A stretch of 64,000 bases of DNA from Gliomastix tumulicola (taxonomy: Eukaryota; Ascomycota; Sordariomycetes; Hypocreales; Bionectriaceae). Position 1 is the stretch's first letter; every line of letters begins with the position of its first letter. The stretch lies in the NCBI GenBank assembly GCA_001599755.1, contig BCHX01000004.1, positions 4,898,001 through 4,962,000 on the forward strand, given 5' to 3'. The notes under the pieces were generated by a model, which made no database searches, was not told the DNA's origin, and saw nothing but the letters and a program-made list of their open reading frames with translations. Shown here piece by piece: positions 20,309 to 30,514 of the stretch. Made by a program: the position numbers and the translations under genes.

Positions 20309-21769
20309 CTACTGGAACCCGTCCCGCTGCTTGCCCATATCCCAGATCCCATCGCACCGCCACGTCCCGTCCACCACCGTCCACAGGAACTCGGGCACCC
20401 GGCCGAACCGGGTCTGGTACCGCTTAGACATGCGCAGCGTGTGCCAGAAGTCGTGCCAGCGCAGCGCGAGCGGCGTGCCGTGGAGGCTGGCCTTCCCTTC
20501 GACCGGCGGCTCGGGCACAATCCCCCGCTCGTCGAAGCAGTCCGAGACCATGAGGAAGTCCCGGTTGCTCTTGAGCTCGTGCACGGCGATGGCCTCGCTG
20601 CCGTACAGCGCGTGCTTGATGGCGTTGGGGTGCGTCCCGGGCCGCGCCCAGGCGGTGCCGTCGCCGCGCGTGTCGTGCGGGTCAAAGTCGAACTTCTCGG
20701 TGCCCTTGAAGTTGACAAACTTGACGACCTCGCGCGACTTGAGCAGCAGCATGGCCAGCGTCATGTCCTCGCCGGTGACGACCTGGTGCTCGCGCTGCAG
20801 CTCGGCGAGCATCTCGACCATGTCCCAGGTGAAGGTGTACATGGCGCCGTGCGGGAAGACGAGGTCGTAGACGTGCGAGTAGTACAGCTCGCCGATGACG
20901 GTGCGGTCGACGGTGGCGTGCAGGCGGCCGCTGCCGGACGTGGCGTTGCTCATGCGCGGCAGCAGGAAGCGCTCCCAGAAGCCGCGGGCGTTGAAGAAGA
21001 CGTCCGTGTCCATCTTGGAGACGAACTCGTACTGCATGTCGTGGTCGATGAGCCACTGGTACATCTCGATGGTCTTGATGGTGTTGGCCGTGATGTCGTC
21101 CTCCTGCAGGTGGTCGAGGACAATCATGTCGCCAAAGGTGCTGTTCTCGAGCCGCACCGCGTCCGTCCACTCGGGGCCCGGGTTGCAGATGACGAAGCGC
21201 GTGTCGAAGGGCAGGTCCCTGTACAGCCGCATCCACGACGACCGGATCAGCATGCGGCGGTCGACGTCCCAGGCCCCCGAGATGACGGCGGCCAGCCACG
21301 GCGGCCTCTCCGTCGCCTCGCCGTCGCTGCTCGCCTCCTCGCGGTCCTCGAAGTAGTAGCCCCCGCGCATGGGCGACGCCGGGAAGGGCTCGAGCAGCTC
21401 CGACGGCGTCGGCAGGCCGGCGACGCGTGCCCCGTGCACGACGAGGTTGGACGTCGTCGGCGGCACGAAGGGTGCGTGGTGCGGCCTCTTGGTGGCGTTG
21501 ACGATGTAGATGGTGAGCGTGATGGCCAGCGCGAGACCGCTGGCGAGCAGGCGGATGTGCTGTGTGAGCGAGTGGCCGACGGTGGCCAGGACGTAGGCCG
21601 TGTGTGTGCGGTATCTGCGCGGTGAGCCGAAGTCCATGTCCATGCCCTGGTCCTCCATCCAGCTCTTTTTTGACCTGAGCCACGACGGCATCTTGTGACG
21701 GCGAGCGGGCCGATAGCCCATTAATAAGAAGGTGAGGGAAGGGTAGTCCAACGTGCTGTTCCCCAGCAT
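20309..21769 (-). CDS. GT31-like (beta-1,3-galactosyltransferase-type) glycosyltransferase
   Basis: One exon encodes 486 aa from ATG 21769; later in-frame ATGs (MGYRPARR, MPSWLRSK) could be the true start. A single hydrophobic segment near residues 70-92 (LLASGLALAITLTIYIV) after a basic tail predicts a type II Golgi membrane protein. The luminal part opens with IRSSWMRLYRDLPFDTRFV, the GT31-style RxxWxxT-like block, and has the DxD metal and nucleotide-sugar site in SKMDTDVFFN (about residue 253). GEDMTLAMLL corresponds to the conserved E-D motif. It should transfer a sugar, probably galactose or a related hexose, to glycoprotein or glycolipid acceptors. The acceptor cannot be told. A 3 kb non-coding stretch lies upstream. 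Confidence 0.85.
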   Translation of the reverse strand: MLGNSTLDYPSLTFLLMGYRPARRHKMPSWLRSKKSWMEDQGMDMDFGSPRRYRTHTAYVLATVGHSLTQHIRLLASGLALAITLTIYIVNATKRPHHAPFVPPTTSNLVVHGARVAGLPTPSELLEPFPASPMRGGYYFEDREEASSDGEATERPPWLAAVISGAWDVDRRMLIRSSWMRLYRDLPFDTRFVICNPGPEWTDAVRLENSTFGDMIVLDHLQEDDITANTIKTIEMYQWLIDHDMQYEFVSKMDTDVFFNARGFWERFLLPRMSNATSGSGRLHATVDRTVIGELYYSHVYDLVFPHGAMYTFTWDMVEMLAELQREHQVVTGEDMTLAMLLLKSREVVKFVNFKGTEKFDFDPHDTRGDGTAWARPGTHPNAIKHALYGSEAIAVHELKSNRDFLMVSDCFDERGIVPEPPVEGKASLHGTPLALRWHDFWHTLRMSKRYQTRFGRVPEFLWTVVDGTWRCDGIWDMGKQRDGFQ

Positions 21770-24700
21770 CAGGCACGTGATGAGTGAGAGCGCGCGCGCG
21801 TGAGGTGTCCCCTCGCGTCGACGGGCGCCCAGGCAGTCAATCGGTCGGGTCTGAGATGAGGTTTCTATGATTAGGTAGGGCGGACGAGTATTACGAGTCA
21901 GATATTAGGCGGGCGGTGTCCGTCGAGGTGTTTTGCCGAGGGTGTTGCAGAGCGACCGAGCAGAAAAGGAGGGTGGTGAGAAGGGGGCCAACCAAAGATT
22001 ATTATACCGAGAGCGCCACGCCGAAACAAACAGGACCCGGGGGGGGGAAGCAAAAGCACATGAACGAGTGAAGAAAAGCAACGAGTGAAAGAGCGTGGGT
22101 GGGACGTGAGACGAACGGTCGGTCACCGAGCAGAGCGTCTGGGGGGCGTGTGGTTTGAGCCCTTTGAGGTGAGGATCGAAGATGCGGCTGGGCTGGGCCA
22201 GACAGAAATTGAACTTCACCTCACTCAGGGGTGGCGCGTGCTGGACTTTCCATTTGCTGGGCCTCTGTGCTGGGCTTAGCTCTTTTTTGCTGGGGGGAGG
22301 GGGGGGCGGCGTTGGAGGCGGGGGNACTTGTCCTCCGCAGCGGATTCTGCTGTGCCGCGCATGTATCTTTTTATTATTACGTCGCAAATGGATTCCGTGG
22401 CCCGAGCGCTGACTCAAGCAAATGCGAAAATGCCCTGCAGCAGCTGCGGCAGTTACTGTGAGAGTACCTTAGTACCTACCTGCCCGTGGATCGCCTTTCA
22501 ATTGTTCATGACAGATTGACGACGACTGTATACTAGTAATTAATTCCTGCTGCCGTACCCGTGCTGCCGCAATTGACCCTATAGAGCCGACGGCAAGAAA
22601 GCAGCGCACGCGACAATGCCACCCTCGCCGACTCGGTCAAGTCAACCTTGGACCCGGGGCTTAGATGACGATCTCCTCCCCCTTCTCCAAAATAACTGGT
22701 GCGAGTCGTCGAGGCGGCCAGTCCTAAAAATGAATGGTTCGACGCGCGTAGGCGGGGATGGCTCGCACTAACTGGGCTAACAGCGCCTTGCCTCTGGGTT
22801 TTCCCGTGCCACAGCTGGCTGTCGCGCGACACTCAACAGTATGTACTTAGATACTCCGTTCTGGAAAGTGAGGAGTGCCACCGCTGGGCCTGCTGTGGGG
22901 GCCAAACTTCTTCCTGGCTGGCACTGCCGATTGCGCCCCAGAAGGACGATGACAAGACGCTGAGCCCAGCCCGAGCAAGGCCGATGAACAGCCAAGACGC
23001 CGTCAAGCTGTCACCTTGCCAGGCAATCACTCACTCACCAGTCTCCCATCAATCTCCCATCAATCTCCATCACCACCTTCTTGCATGCATGCAGACACAC
23101 TCATGCACGCACCGGCTGCCTTGCAAAAGGACAAAATGGCACTATCAGACACGCTATCTACCACCACTGATTCATCGGCCATTTTTCGCCGGGACACGTC
23201 GTCGGGGCGGCGAAATTGCACCGTTCCCACGGCTGGCCAATTGGCTTTCGCCGCCTAAAATAGCACAAAATTCACTAATCCGCACTCCGGGGCACAATTG
23301 CAGCTTGCATAAAACGGTCGAGGCACACTCTCCCTGCCAAAAGGTTCCCTACCGATCGCCAGAGTTCTAACAGCCTCGTCGATAATGCACGACACCGTCG
23401 AAACCTTCCCTCCGCACCGCCTCTTCCTTAAGATTTTTTTTTTTTTGGTCTCCTCACATGTCCGCTCCTCACGATGGAATGCAGGGCAAGGCAAGGGTCC
23501 CGCCCGCCAGCGGCGAATCGTCCCGGACATGACACGTATGATCCCCCTTCCCCCCTTTGCCCTTTGCGACAAGAGATGGATGAACGATGGATATTTTTCT
23601 CCTCTTCTCCTCTTCTCCTCTTCTCCTCTTGTTCCCCCACTGGCACGGGTACGGGAGCCCGTGACGTCAGCCTGGTTCTTTTAACAATCCTGTCATCGTC
23701 GTCGTAATATCGCGATCGTCACGCTGTCGCGGGCACGACTCGAGGAACCCTTGGGCCTGGAATTCGAAGTCCGAGTCGAAAATGCGAGCGACTTCAAGCA
23801 TTGGAGAGGCCGCCGACTACGAAATACTGTCCACCGCTTTTCCATGTTTGACGGCTATGCACTAGCCCGTGATCGCCATAATATGGGCTGACTCGCCGGC
23901 GATCCTTTCTCACGCCCTTGTTTCAACCCGGACGCCCAGGCGAGGCTGTGGCTAGCCCTAAAACTGACGTCTCGTGGGAGACCCAGTGAGGTCAGAGAGG
24001 GAGGCACAGCAAGGACAACCAGACGAGTTACCAGCTGGCCGGTTGCAAGGGTTTGCGGTCTTCGTACAAGCTAACCAATGCCACTGGTTCGCCCTTGCAT
24101 ACCGCATCGCCCAGCCGCAATCTCATCCGGGATCGTCAGATTCCCTTATTACTCATGGATGCATGCTACATGCACGCCGCCCAACGGACCCTGGGGCCCG
24201 TCGCGTCTTGATATAATTCGTCTCGTCGTACGTACCTGCGTATGAATAGCTCGAGGGGGGTAGCGCGAGGCTAGAGTTGTCGTGTCGCTTTGGTTGAGTA
24301 CCCGTCTATCTGTTCATGGACGGTGTCCATCTTCTGACGACGGGGATTTTTTTGATTTTTTTTTTGGAATCCATCGCTTCGAAGGGGTGAGACCGAGGAT
24401 GGCCCAGAGGGGAGAGAACTTGCGGACATTTGAGGGTCTGCGGACGTGGTCCTTGTTCGTTGGTACGTAACTCACGAGAAGTGAGGCCTACTTCAACGGC
24501 ACTGTGATGCCGAAATTGCTGAGGAGCAGAAGTGGTGCGGAGGGACGAGGGGGAGGGAGGGAGCATCAGACCTCGGCTTGGCCTTCACCGCTCTTTGACG
24601 TGGCTCTCGCGTCAGACGACTCGGATTTCACAAGGTTGACGATGAGGCAAGGCGAGTTTTGGGAGTTGGGAATGACGACGTACTGGTGGTACGTCGTGGG

Positions 24701-24814
24701 ATATCATTTTTGCTTCACGATGGTAAGAGGTCTAGGGTAGGTATGATGTGAAGCGCTTCAATATTCCAAGTGGGTATCACTTTGGGTGGGTATCTCTCAA
24801 CACGCGTCTGCCAA
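21770..24814. other. 3 kb gene-free stretch upstream of the glycosyltransferase
   Basis: Only frames with non-protein-like composition occur here. It holds G-rich runs (22038-22047, 22292-22324), one unresolved base (N) in a G-run near 22325, and a CTTCTC-type repeat near 23600-23632. It lies between the start of the GT31 gene and the end of the PARP gene and may hold a long leader or a non-coding transcript. Confidence 0.45.
23600..23632. repeat. CTCTTCTC hexanucleotide-type repeat
   Basis: Several near-identical TCCTCT/TCTCCTCT units follow one another, forming a pure pyrimidine stretch on the plus strand. Confidence 0.7.
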
Positions 24815-26665
24815 TCAGGACTCCTCTTCCTCCCTCATCAACAACTCCAAGTGGAATCCATCGTCCTGCTTTGCCCTCGCAGCCTTCTCCAGCGCAGCCT
24901 CAGATCCAGGCCTTGCCATCTCGTCCCAGTCGGCCGTCTTCTTATGGTACCCCAAAGGCACCCTCGTCGCCTTGCGCGCGTCGCCGTACTCGTCAGCTAG
25001 ATGCGCCCCCTCCAGCACCTTGCCTAGCCCGCCGTCGTCGTCCTCATCCTCGTCCTCGACCGCCGCGACCTTGACCCACGCCCAGAAGTCCTTCTCGCCC
25101 TGCCCGTAGCTGTCCTCGTCCTCGTCCTCGTCGCCGCGCAGCGCCTGGTACTCGCCGTACTCCTCCTCGTCCTCCGACACGTCGCCCACCTCCTCGACCA
25201 CGAACCGCGTCCCCGCCGCCGGCCCGAACCCGTACGGAAACCACTTCGTCGCTCGCGCGAACACGGCCTCCTTGGCGCGCTTTCGGTCGCCGGGCAACAT
25301 CTCCTGGGGTGTCAACTTGGCTTCTGCAGCGCGCATCCTCCGCCCGCTGCTGCTGGTCGCGGCGGCGGCCGCCCACGCCTGCGGGCTGCTGGGCAGGTGC
25401 CGGAAGTACTCGGCGTTGTCGGCGCCCCAGTCGAGGTGCACGACGTACACGGGGATGCACTGCGCCTGGTCGAAGACGATGTACTCGAAATTGTCGTTGC
25501 CCACGTGCGAGTCGAAGTCTTCGTACGCCGCGTCCTCCTGCCACCACCGGTCCTCGCGGAACATGAGCCTCGACCGGCCCATGACGGTCGCGCACACGAC
25601 GAGCTTCATACCGTGATACTCGGACGCGCCTGTCCGCCGCGGGCGGTAGGCCTGCCCATCCCAGCTCTGGCAGTAGCTCAGCGCAAAGTCTGCGCTGGGG
25701 CTGGAGTAGATACCGCGTCCGTACGTCGAGCCGCAGCGCACCTCGTGTCCGGCGCCCGTGTCTGGGTTGTGTCGACCCGGTCCAATAAACCCGTGACGGA
25801 CGATACCCGGGACGTTCTGCCGCTGCGTGCCGTGGAATGTGATCCACGGACGGACGAGGTGGTCGATCATGTCCTCGACGCGCCGCGAGCCCCTGATCTC
25901 GGGGGGCATGAAGTGTCGCAGGGCATCGGCGCTCTTCCCGGACAGCGTGCGGCGGAGACGGTCTTGGAAGCGTTGCAGGTCCTGCGCGAGGTCTGGACGG
26001 AGGACCTGCTCCACGTGTAGGACCCTGAAGTGGCCCGGGATGTGGTTTGCGATCTGCGCGGGCGACATCTGGAGGAGGTTGTAGGCCGTCTCGCGCAGGG
26101 TGAGCGTGTCGAGCTGGCCGATGTCGACGGCTGCCTTGGTGCTCTCGCCGCCGAGGAACCAGTTGTGCTTGTCGTTCTCGGTCGAGCGCCCGTTGGTGGA
26201 TGCGGCTGCGGCGGACTTGTCTGACCGTAATGTGTCGATGTGCTCTTGGGCCGCCCGTGCGAGCTGCAAGACCACCATGACGGGCTCGAAGATGCCAAAC
26301 TCCGTGTCGTCCTCCCTGCTCTCCCAGCGCGCCAGAGTGTTCCTCTCTGTCTGGGCCTCTGCGACGATCTCCCGTAACCTGCGCCGGAGCGCGTCTGCCC
26401 GCTCGCGTTGGAGGCTCTTATTCTCTACGCGCCATACTGGTGCTTGGACAGGGTACAGCGCGCCGGCTGTGACGTGTAGGGATAGTTCTGGTAGCGAGAA
26501 GACGACTTCGCTGTCGAGCGGTGAGTTGAGGCGTACGTCAGCGTTGAGCAGGCGTGCTGTGATGAGCGCGTCGGTCTCCTCGTCGCGGAGGAAGGAGAGC
26601 TGGACGAGCTCGTCCTCGTCGAACACGTGGTGGTCTATCTGCGGCGGCGGATCTGGTTCGCCCAT
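24815..26665 (-). CDS. PARP-type ADP-ribosyltransferase with N-terminal RWD-like domain
   Basis: One exon encodes 616 aa; ATG 26665 (MGEPDPPPQIDHHVF) is preferred because the upstream frame is low-complexity. Residues about 10-125 look like an RWD (ubiquitin-conjugase-like) fold: acidic start, LSFLRDEETDAL, then LPELSLHVTAGALYP. The catalytic part has all three PARP triad positions: His in ITFHGT (about 276), Tyr in GRGIYSSPSADFALSYC (about 318) and Glu in FEYIVFDQAQ (about 392), aligned to the familiar PARP blocks. The C-terminal 200 residues are acidic and disordered (EDEDEDS stretches). It should attach ADP-ribose to proteins using NAD+. No zinc fingers or WGR domain are present, so it is not the main DNA-damage PARP. 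Targets are unknown. Confidence 0.83.
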   Translation of the reverse strand: MGEPDPPPQIDHHVFDEDELVQLSFLRDEETDALITARLLNADVRLNSPLDSEVVFSLPELSLHVTAGALYPVQAPVWRVENKSLQRERADALRRRLREIVAEAQTERNTLARWESREDDTEFGIFEPVMVVLQLARAAQEHIDTLRSDKSAAAASTNGRSTENDKHNWFLGGESTKAAVDIGQLDTLTLRETAYNLLQMSPAQIANHIPGHFRVLHVEQVLRPDLAQDLQRFQDRLRRTLSGKSADALRHFMPPEIRGSRRVEDMIDHLVRPWITFHGTQRQNVPGIVRHGFIGPGRHNPDTGAGHEVRCGSTYGRGIYSSPSADFALSYCQSWDGQAYRPRRTGASEYHGMKLVVCATVMGRSRLMFREDRWWQEDAAYEDFDSHVGNDNFEYIVFDQAQCIPVYVVHLDWGADNAEYFRHLPSSPQAWAAAAATSSSGRRMRAAEAKLTPQEMLPGDRKRAKEAVFARATKWFPYGFGPAAGTRFVVEEVGDVSEDEEEYGEYQALRGDEDEDEDSYGQGEKDFWAWVKVAAVEDEDEDDDGGLGKVLEGAHLADEYGDARKATRVPLGYHKKTADWDEMARPGSEAALEKAARAKQDDGFHLELLMREEEES

Positions 26666-27668
26666 GATGGAAGGTAGGTGCGTAATAGCGAAGGCCTGAT
26701 GAAGGGAAGATGGGGGCGAAGTCGTGGAGGTGGATGTAGATGCGTTCGTTCGTCGTACGTTTTGCGTGTGCGTGCTCCAGTGTGTGATTGTTTGCTGAGG
26801 TGAAAGTAAGTGTGTGACCACCAGCACAATGCGGTGAAGGCGAATCCCGTCTATTTGATGCCTGAGAACAGTCAAACCACAACAGTCACACGCGGAATCC
26901 CGTCAATGCACCTGCGGCGCCGCTCAATCTCACAGCTCAGCCTCAGCCGCACGCGATCCAGGGGCTGCGCCACGTCCTCAACTATCAGCTAGCACCAGCG
27001 CAGGAAAGACTGAAGAGACTAACTGGTAGCCGCTGTGGCTTGTAAATAGGATAAATAACTCCTTTGCTTATGGGATTGAACCTGAGGAGATTTTCATTTC
27101 GTTGTTTGGCGTGGTTTATTTGGTGGTTAATGTGGTGGTGGTTTGCGCCTCACTCGGTGATGACTCACGATGCGTCAATGATGGCTCATGGTGCACATGG
27201 CGGGGATTAGTACCTGGCTTTTCAGCTCGTTGGACTTCAGGAATGGGGTGAACGACTGATCGACAGACGACAATTGGGATGCTATTGCTGTCATGTCCTG
27301 CCTGGCTAGGCCCTCATCGGTATCATGGCGTATGACGGTGATGGAGGGCATGTGGTGCACTCGCTCGATGTCCTTCTCGGCTCCTCGCGGAGCTTTGACT
27401 CTCGATACACGACCTCTGCCATGGGTACTAGAGTGCTAAGATGTTCAAGCTGAGTATCATGTCGCCATCCTCGTGGCAAGTATGCCTCTATCATGCCTGA
27501 GCAACGTTGGCTACGTACTCCTCCCCTGAAGTCATCGACACTGGGCATCGTCATGCACCTCATCAACAGCTGCATCAGCACATATTGCCAGTGAAATAGA
27601 AAATTAGGTAGTCTCGTTTTGGGCCGAGGCGTTTTTGTATATTAAAAGACTCAAAATGGCACATCTGC
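26666..27668. other. Intergenic between PARP-type gene and DUF3445 gene
   Basis: This 1 kb covers the PARP promoter and the 3' flank of the first DUF3445 gene. No supported gene is seen. Confidence 0.5.
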
Positions 27669-28907
27669 TCACCACGGGTACTTCCTCACGTCATCCTCCT
27701 TGTCCAGCTCCAACCCATCCTTCAACTGCTTCTCATGCTCAGCATCCAGATACTCCAGCAGCACACCCCCGTACCTCTCCCTGCCCTTATAACGGGCTAC
27801 GTCCCCATCCCAGCTCCTCACCGCACTCGCCAGCCTCCCCGGCACATACGGCTCCTTGACCATATCCGTCACAGGCAAGAAGTACGTCCGCACCGTGAAG
27901 CACACGGCCCCCGTCCTGGGCAGCCGCCGCAGGGACTGACGCTCGGACCGGAAGTAGTGGTGCCGGATCGCCTTGTCCTTCTCGGCCGTGGCCCAGCCGA
28001 CGACGGGGGCCGACTCGTCGCCGATGCTGTGGCTCCAGGGGAGGGAGTCGTCGACCTGGATGAAGTAGTTGTTGCGGCTGTAGAAGGTGTCGCAGCGCAG
28101 CCGCTGGAAGAACTTGGTCATGCCGCTCTCGAGCCGCTCGCGGAAGTGCGGCACGTCGCCCGACGTGTGGATGTCCGCGAGCGTCATGCCGAACTTGTCC
28201 GAGAGGCGCCAGAAGCCCGCGAGGAGGATGCCGCCCGCGAGGAGCCGGTACTGCCCGTCGGGCTGCTCGAGCATGAGCGCGAGGTCGTCCTGCACGAGAC
28301 GCGAGCACGTGCGCATGGGGTCCTCGGCTAAGGGGCGGGTGGTGATGTCGAAGGACTCGCCCGACCAGAGGCTGTCGATGCCCACGGCCGTGCGCCGGTA
28401 GAGGGACGGGTAACGGGCGGGGAGGTAGTCGGCGAGCTCTTCGAGGAGCTCGAGGGCCGCGGGCATGGCCGACGGATCCGTGTACACGCACTTCTCGCCC
28501 ATCTCGTCGATGCGCGCCGCCTTGTCGGCGTGGTAGCGCGGGAAGTCGCTGTCCAGCTCGATCCATTCCGTCGGGTCGATGGAGCGCAGGCCCATCGTGA
28601 CGTGGTACTTGGGCCCGTAGCGGAAGGCCCGGTAAGGGAGAGGCTTGGTCGCGGTGATGGACCAGTCCGGGTACGGCGGCGGCGTCGGCATGGTGAACGG
28701 GGCGGCCGAGGGGCCATCGCCGGCGGCGGCGGCGGCGTTCTTCTCGAGCGCCGGAGGGCTCTGGGGACGGGCTGGGGAGCGGCGCTGCGAGAGCTGGAGG
28801 CGTCTTGCGCCGAGGAGGATGGCCGCTGTGAGGAGGCCGAGGAGGCCGAGGGACGGGGTGAGGATGCCATTGCTGGCGGTGAAGTCGAAGAGCTGAGACA
28901 GCGCCAT
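27669..28907 (-). CDS. DUF3445 protein, heme-dependent oxidative N-demethylase alpha-like (copy 1)
   Basis: One exon encodes 412 aa from ATG 28907 (MALSQLFDFTASNG). A membrane segment at about residues 17-36 (LGLLGLLTAAILLGA) is followed by an Ala/Pro-rich linker. The family core begins at PLPYRAFRYGPKYHVTMGLR and WIELDSDFPRYH, continues with LPARYPSLY, then EDPMRTCSRLVQDDLALML, and DKFGMTLADIHTSGDVPHF before FFQRL. Known bacterial members are alpha subunits of an enzyme that oxidatively removes methyl groups from secondary amines using heme. The fungal substrate is unknown. A second member lies 6 kb away at 34864-36441, and a cupin gene diverges from this one across 1 kb. A TATA-like TATATA lies 84 nt before the ATG. 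Confidence 0.82.
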   Translation of the reverse strand: MALSQLFDFTASNGILTPSLGLLGLLTAAILLGARRLQLSQRRSPARPQSPPALEKNAAAAAGDGPSAAPFTMPTPPPYPDWSITATKPLPYRAFRYGPKYHVTMGLRSIDPTEWIELDSDFPRYHADKAARIDEMGEKCVYTDPSAMPAALELLEELADYLPARYPSLYRRTAVGIDSLWSGESFDITTRPLAEDPMRTCSRLVQDDLALMLEQPDGQYRLLAGGILLAGFWRLSDKFGMTLADIHTSGDVPHFRERLESGMTKFFQRLRCDTFYSRNNYFIQVDDSLPWSHSIGDESAPVVGWATAEKDKAIRHHYFRSERQSLRRLPRTGAVCFTVRTYFLPVTDMVKEPYVPGRLASAVRSWDGDVARYKGRERYGGVLLEYLDAEHEKQLKDGLELDKEDDVRKYPW

Positions 28908-29908
28908 GGCGAGGGTAGGTGAAGTCAGATGCTGGTCTGACTTGTGAGGGCGTGGGAGATCAATTAATTGAGTGTCATGGGTCTCGCGTGTATATACAGA
29001 GAGACATATGTCGAGGAGGGGCGGGAATGACACTCGGGCGCTGCAGTGAGTCCACGCCTCAAGCCAGGGGGAATCGCCAATGGATGAAATATGATGAATT
29101 ATCAAAAAATACGCACGACAATCACTGCCAGGTTGGAATGCCGTGTCACTGTTTTGTACTGGCTGGTGGGGGAGCATCCCTCCTCAAGAGCCGCTCCGAG
29201 GCTTCACCTCGTCCTCGTCCTGCTTCCCTCAATAGCCTCGAACCCCACACTCCCGATTGATCTCCATGAGCGGCTATAGAGACTCAAACAAGGCATCTGC
29301 GTTTCCCGGTTGATCAGTCCAGTCTAGTTCGCAACTCTCTCTTCACTGCCTGACCCCATCGACGGAGGCGCCTCCCCACGCTTATCTTCGCGACGGACGC
29401 TCATAGCCTAGTTTGGTAATTTTTGCCGGCGCCGGCGCTGAGTGTGTCACTCGTCTGTGTGTGTGTGTGATCTGCGATAACGACAGATAATTGATATGAT
29501 ATGATATCATGGCCTATTTCGTAATCGGGAGTTACTCTGATAGCCACCTTTCGCGTTTCGCGTAAACGAGCGCCTTGATGGGCTAGAGGGGGACGGAGGG
29601 GAGCGAAGAGGAGAGGCTATCCGAGTTGGCGTGTCTGTCTGACGGTGGTCAAGTCGCTGGAATGCACGCATTGGGTAACTGTTGTCGGGGCGAGGGCACG
29701 CTTGGGCGAGTCAATCTTCTTGTGTAGGCAATTGTAGCATGCTTGGGGCTATCTGAAGCTTTACTTAAGCCTGTACATCCCAATCCTCACGCTGCCCCTG
29801 CCCTCATACTCAAGCCCACAATCACCTTCTCAAACACTCAATCGATCGACTATCCCAAGCCATCTAAGCACACCTATCCCAGGTCCCCATCTACACACAC
29901 CCGCCAAC
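28908..29908. other. Divergent promoter region between DUF3445 copy 1 and the cupin gene
   Basis: This 1 kb is shared by two divergently transcribed genes and has no supported gene. Notable items are TATATA at 28991 and a GT-rich run near 29450-29470. Confidence 0.5.
28991..28996 (-). promoter_or_regulatory. TATA-like element for DUF3445 copy 1
   Basis: TATATA lies 84 nt upstream of the ATG at 28907 on the minus strand, a normal distance for a fungal TATA promoter. Confidence 0.4.
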
Positions 29909-30271
29909 ATGTCTGCTCCCCCCTTCAAGCACTACCCCCAGGCCCGGACGGACTACAAGATCCCCCTCCTGGCCGGCGACAACGCCTATCTCGGCGACGT
30001 GCTCTCTAGCGACAAGACCAACCCGGACAAGCCCATCTCGGCGGGCTTCTTCCGCCTCGTCAAGGGCGAGCCCCTGACCTACACGTACGGCTACGACGAG
30101 ATGAAGATCATCCTCGAGGGCGACTACACCATCACCGACACCACGGGCCAGTCCGTCGTGGCCAAGCCGGGCGACGTCTTCATGTTTCCCAAGGGGACGA
30201 CCATTACCTTCACCACGTCGGACTACGGGCTGGGCTTCTACGTGGGACAGAGGAAGGAGAGCGACTTCTAG
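29909..30271 (+). CDS. EutQ-like single-domain cupin
   Basis: An intronless gene of 120 aa starts at cgccaacATG. The whole protein is one cupin barrel: the first motif lies around TYGYDEMKIILEGDYTITD and the second around KPGDVFMFPKGTTITFTT. The pattern matches the small cupins annotated as ethanolamine-utilisation EutQ-like. The classical metal-binding His pair of cupin motif 1 is not obvious here (Tyr and Asp stand in the region), so metal binding is uncertain. There is no signal peptide, so it should be cytosolic. It sits between two DUF3445 genes and tail-to-tail with a Zn2Cys6 regulator, which suggests a role in the same, possibly amine-related, process. That link is inference. Confidence 0.83.
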   Translation: MSAPPFKHYPQARTDYKIPLLAGDNAYLGDVLSSDKTNPDKPISAGFFRLVKGEPLTYTYGYDEMKIILEGDYTITDTTGQSVVAKPGDVFMFPKGTTITFTTSDYGLGFYVGQRKESDF

Positions 30272-30514
30272 AGAAGCATAAAGAAATGATGATTTAGACA
30301 CATGCGACTGCTTCGGGCATCGAGATGGGAAAACACAAGCTTGTCAGGCGCCAGCTAAATGCATGCAAACATATGAGAAACGCAAGGATAGAACCCAACA
30401 AAGGCAATTTTCATGAACCTCCAAATATCCATTCCCTTTTTGTGCCCCCTTGGACATCTTCCGTATCATACCAAAGATTGAAAAAAAAAAAAATCTCAAA
30501 AAAATCATAAGTCA

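Noticed and set aside
22699..23370. Open frame of 223 codons on the plus strand
   Set aside because: Composition is rich in His, Ser and Cys without any domain pattern, no codon bias is seen, and it sits in the long non-coding block.
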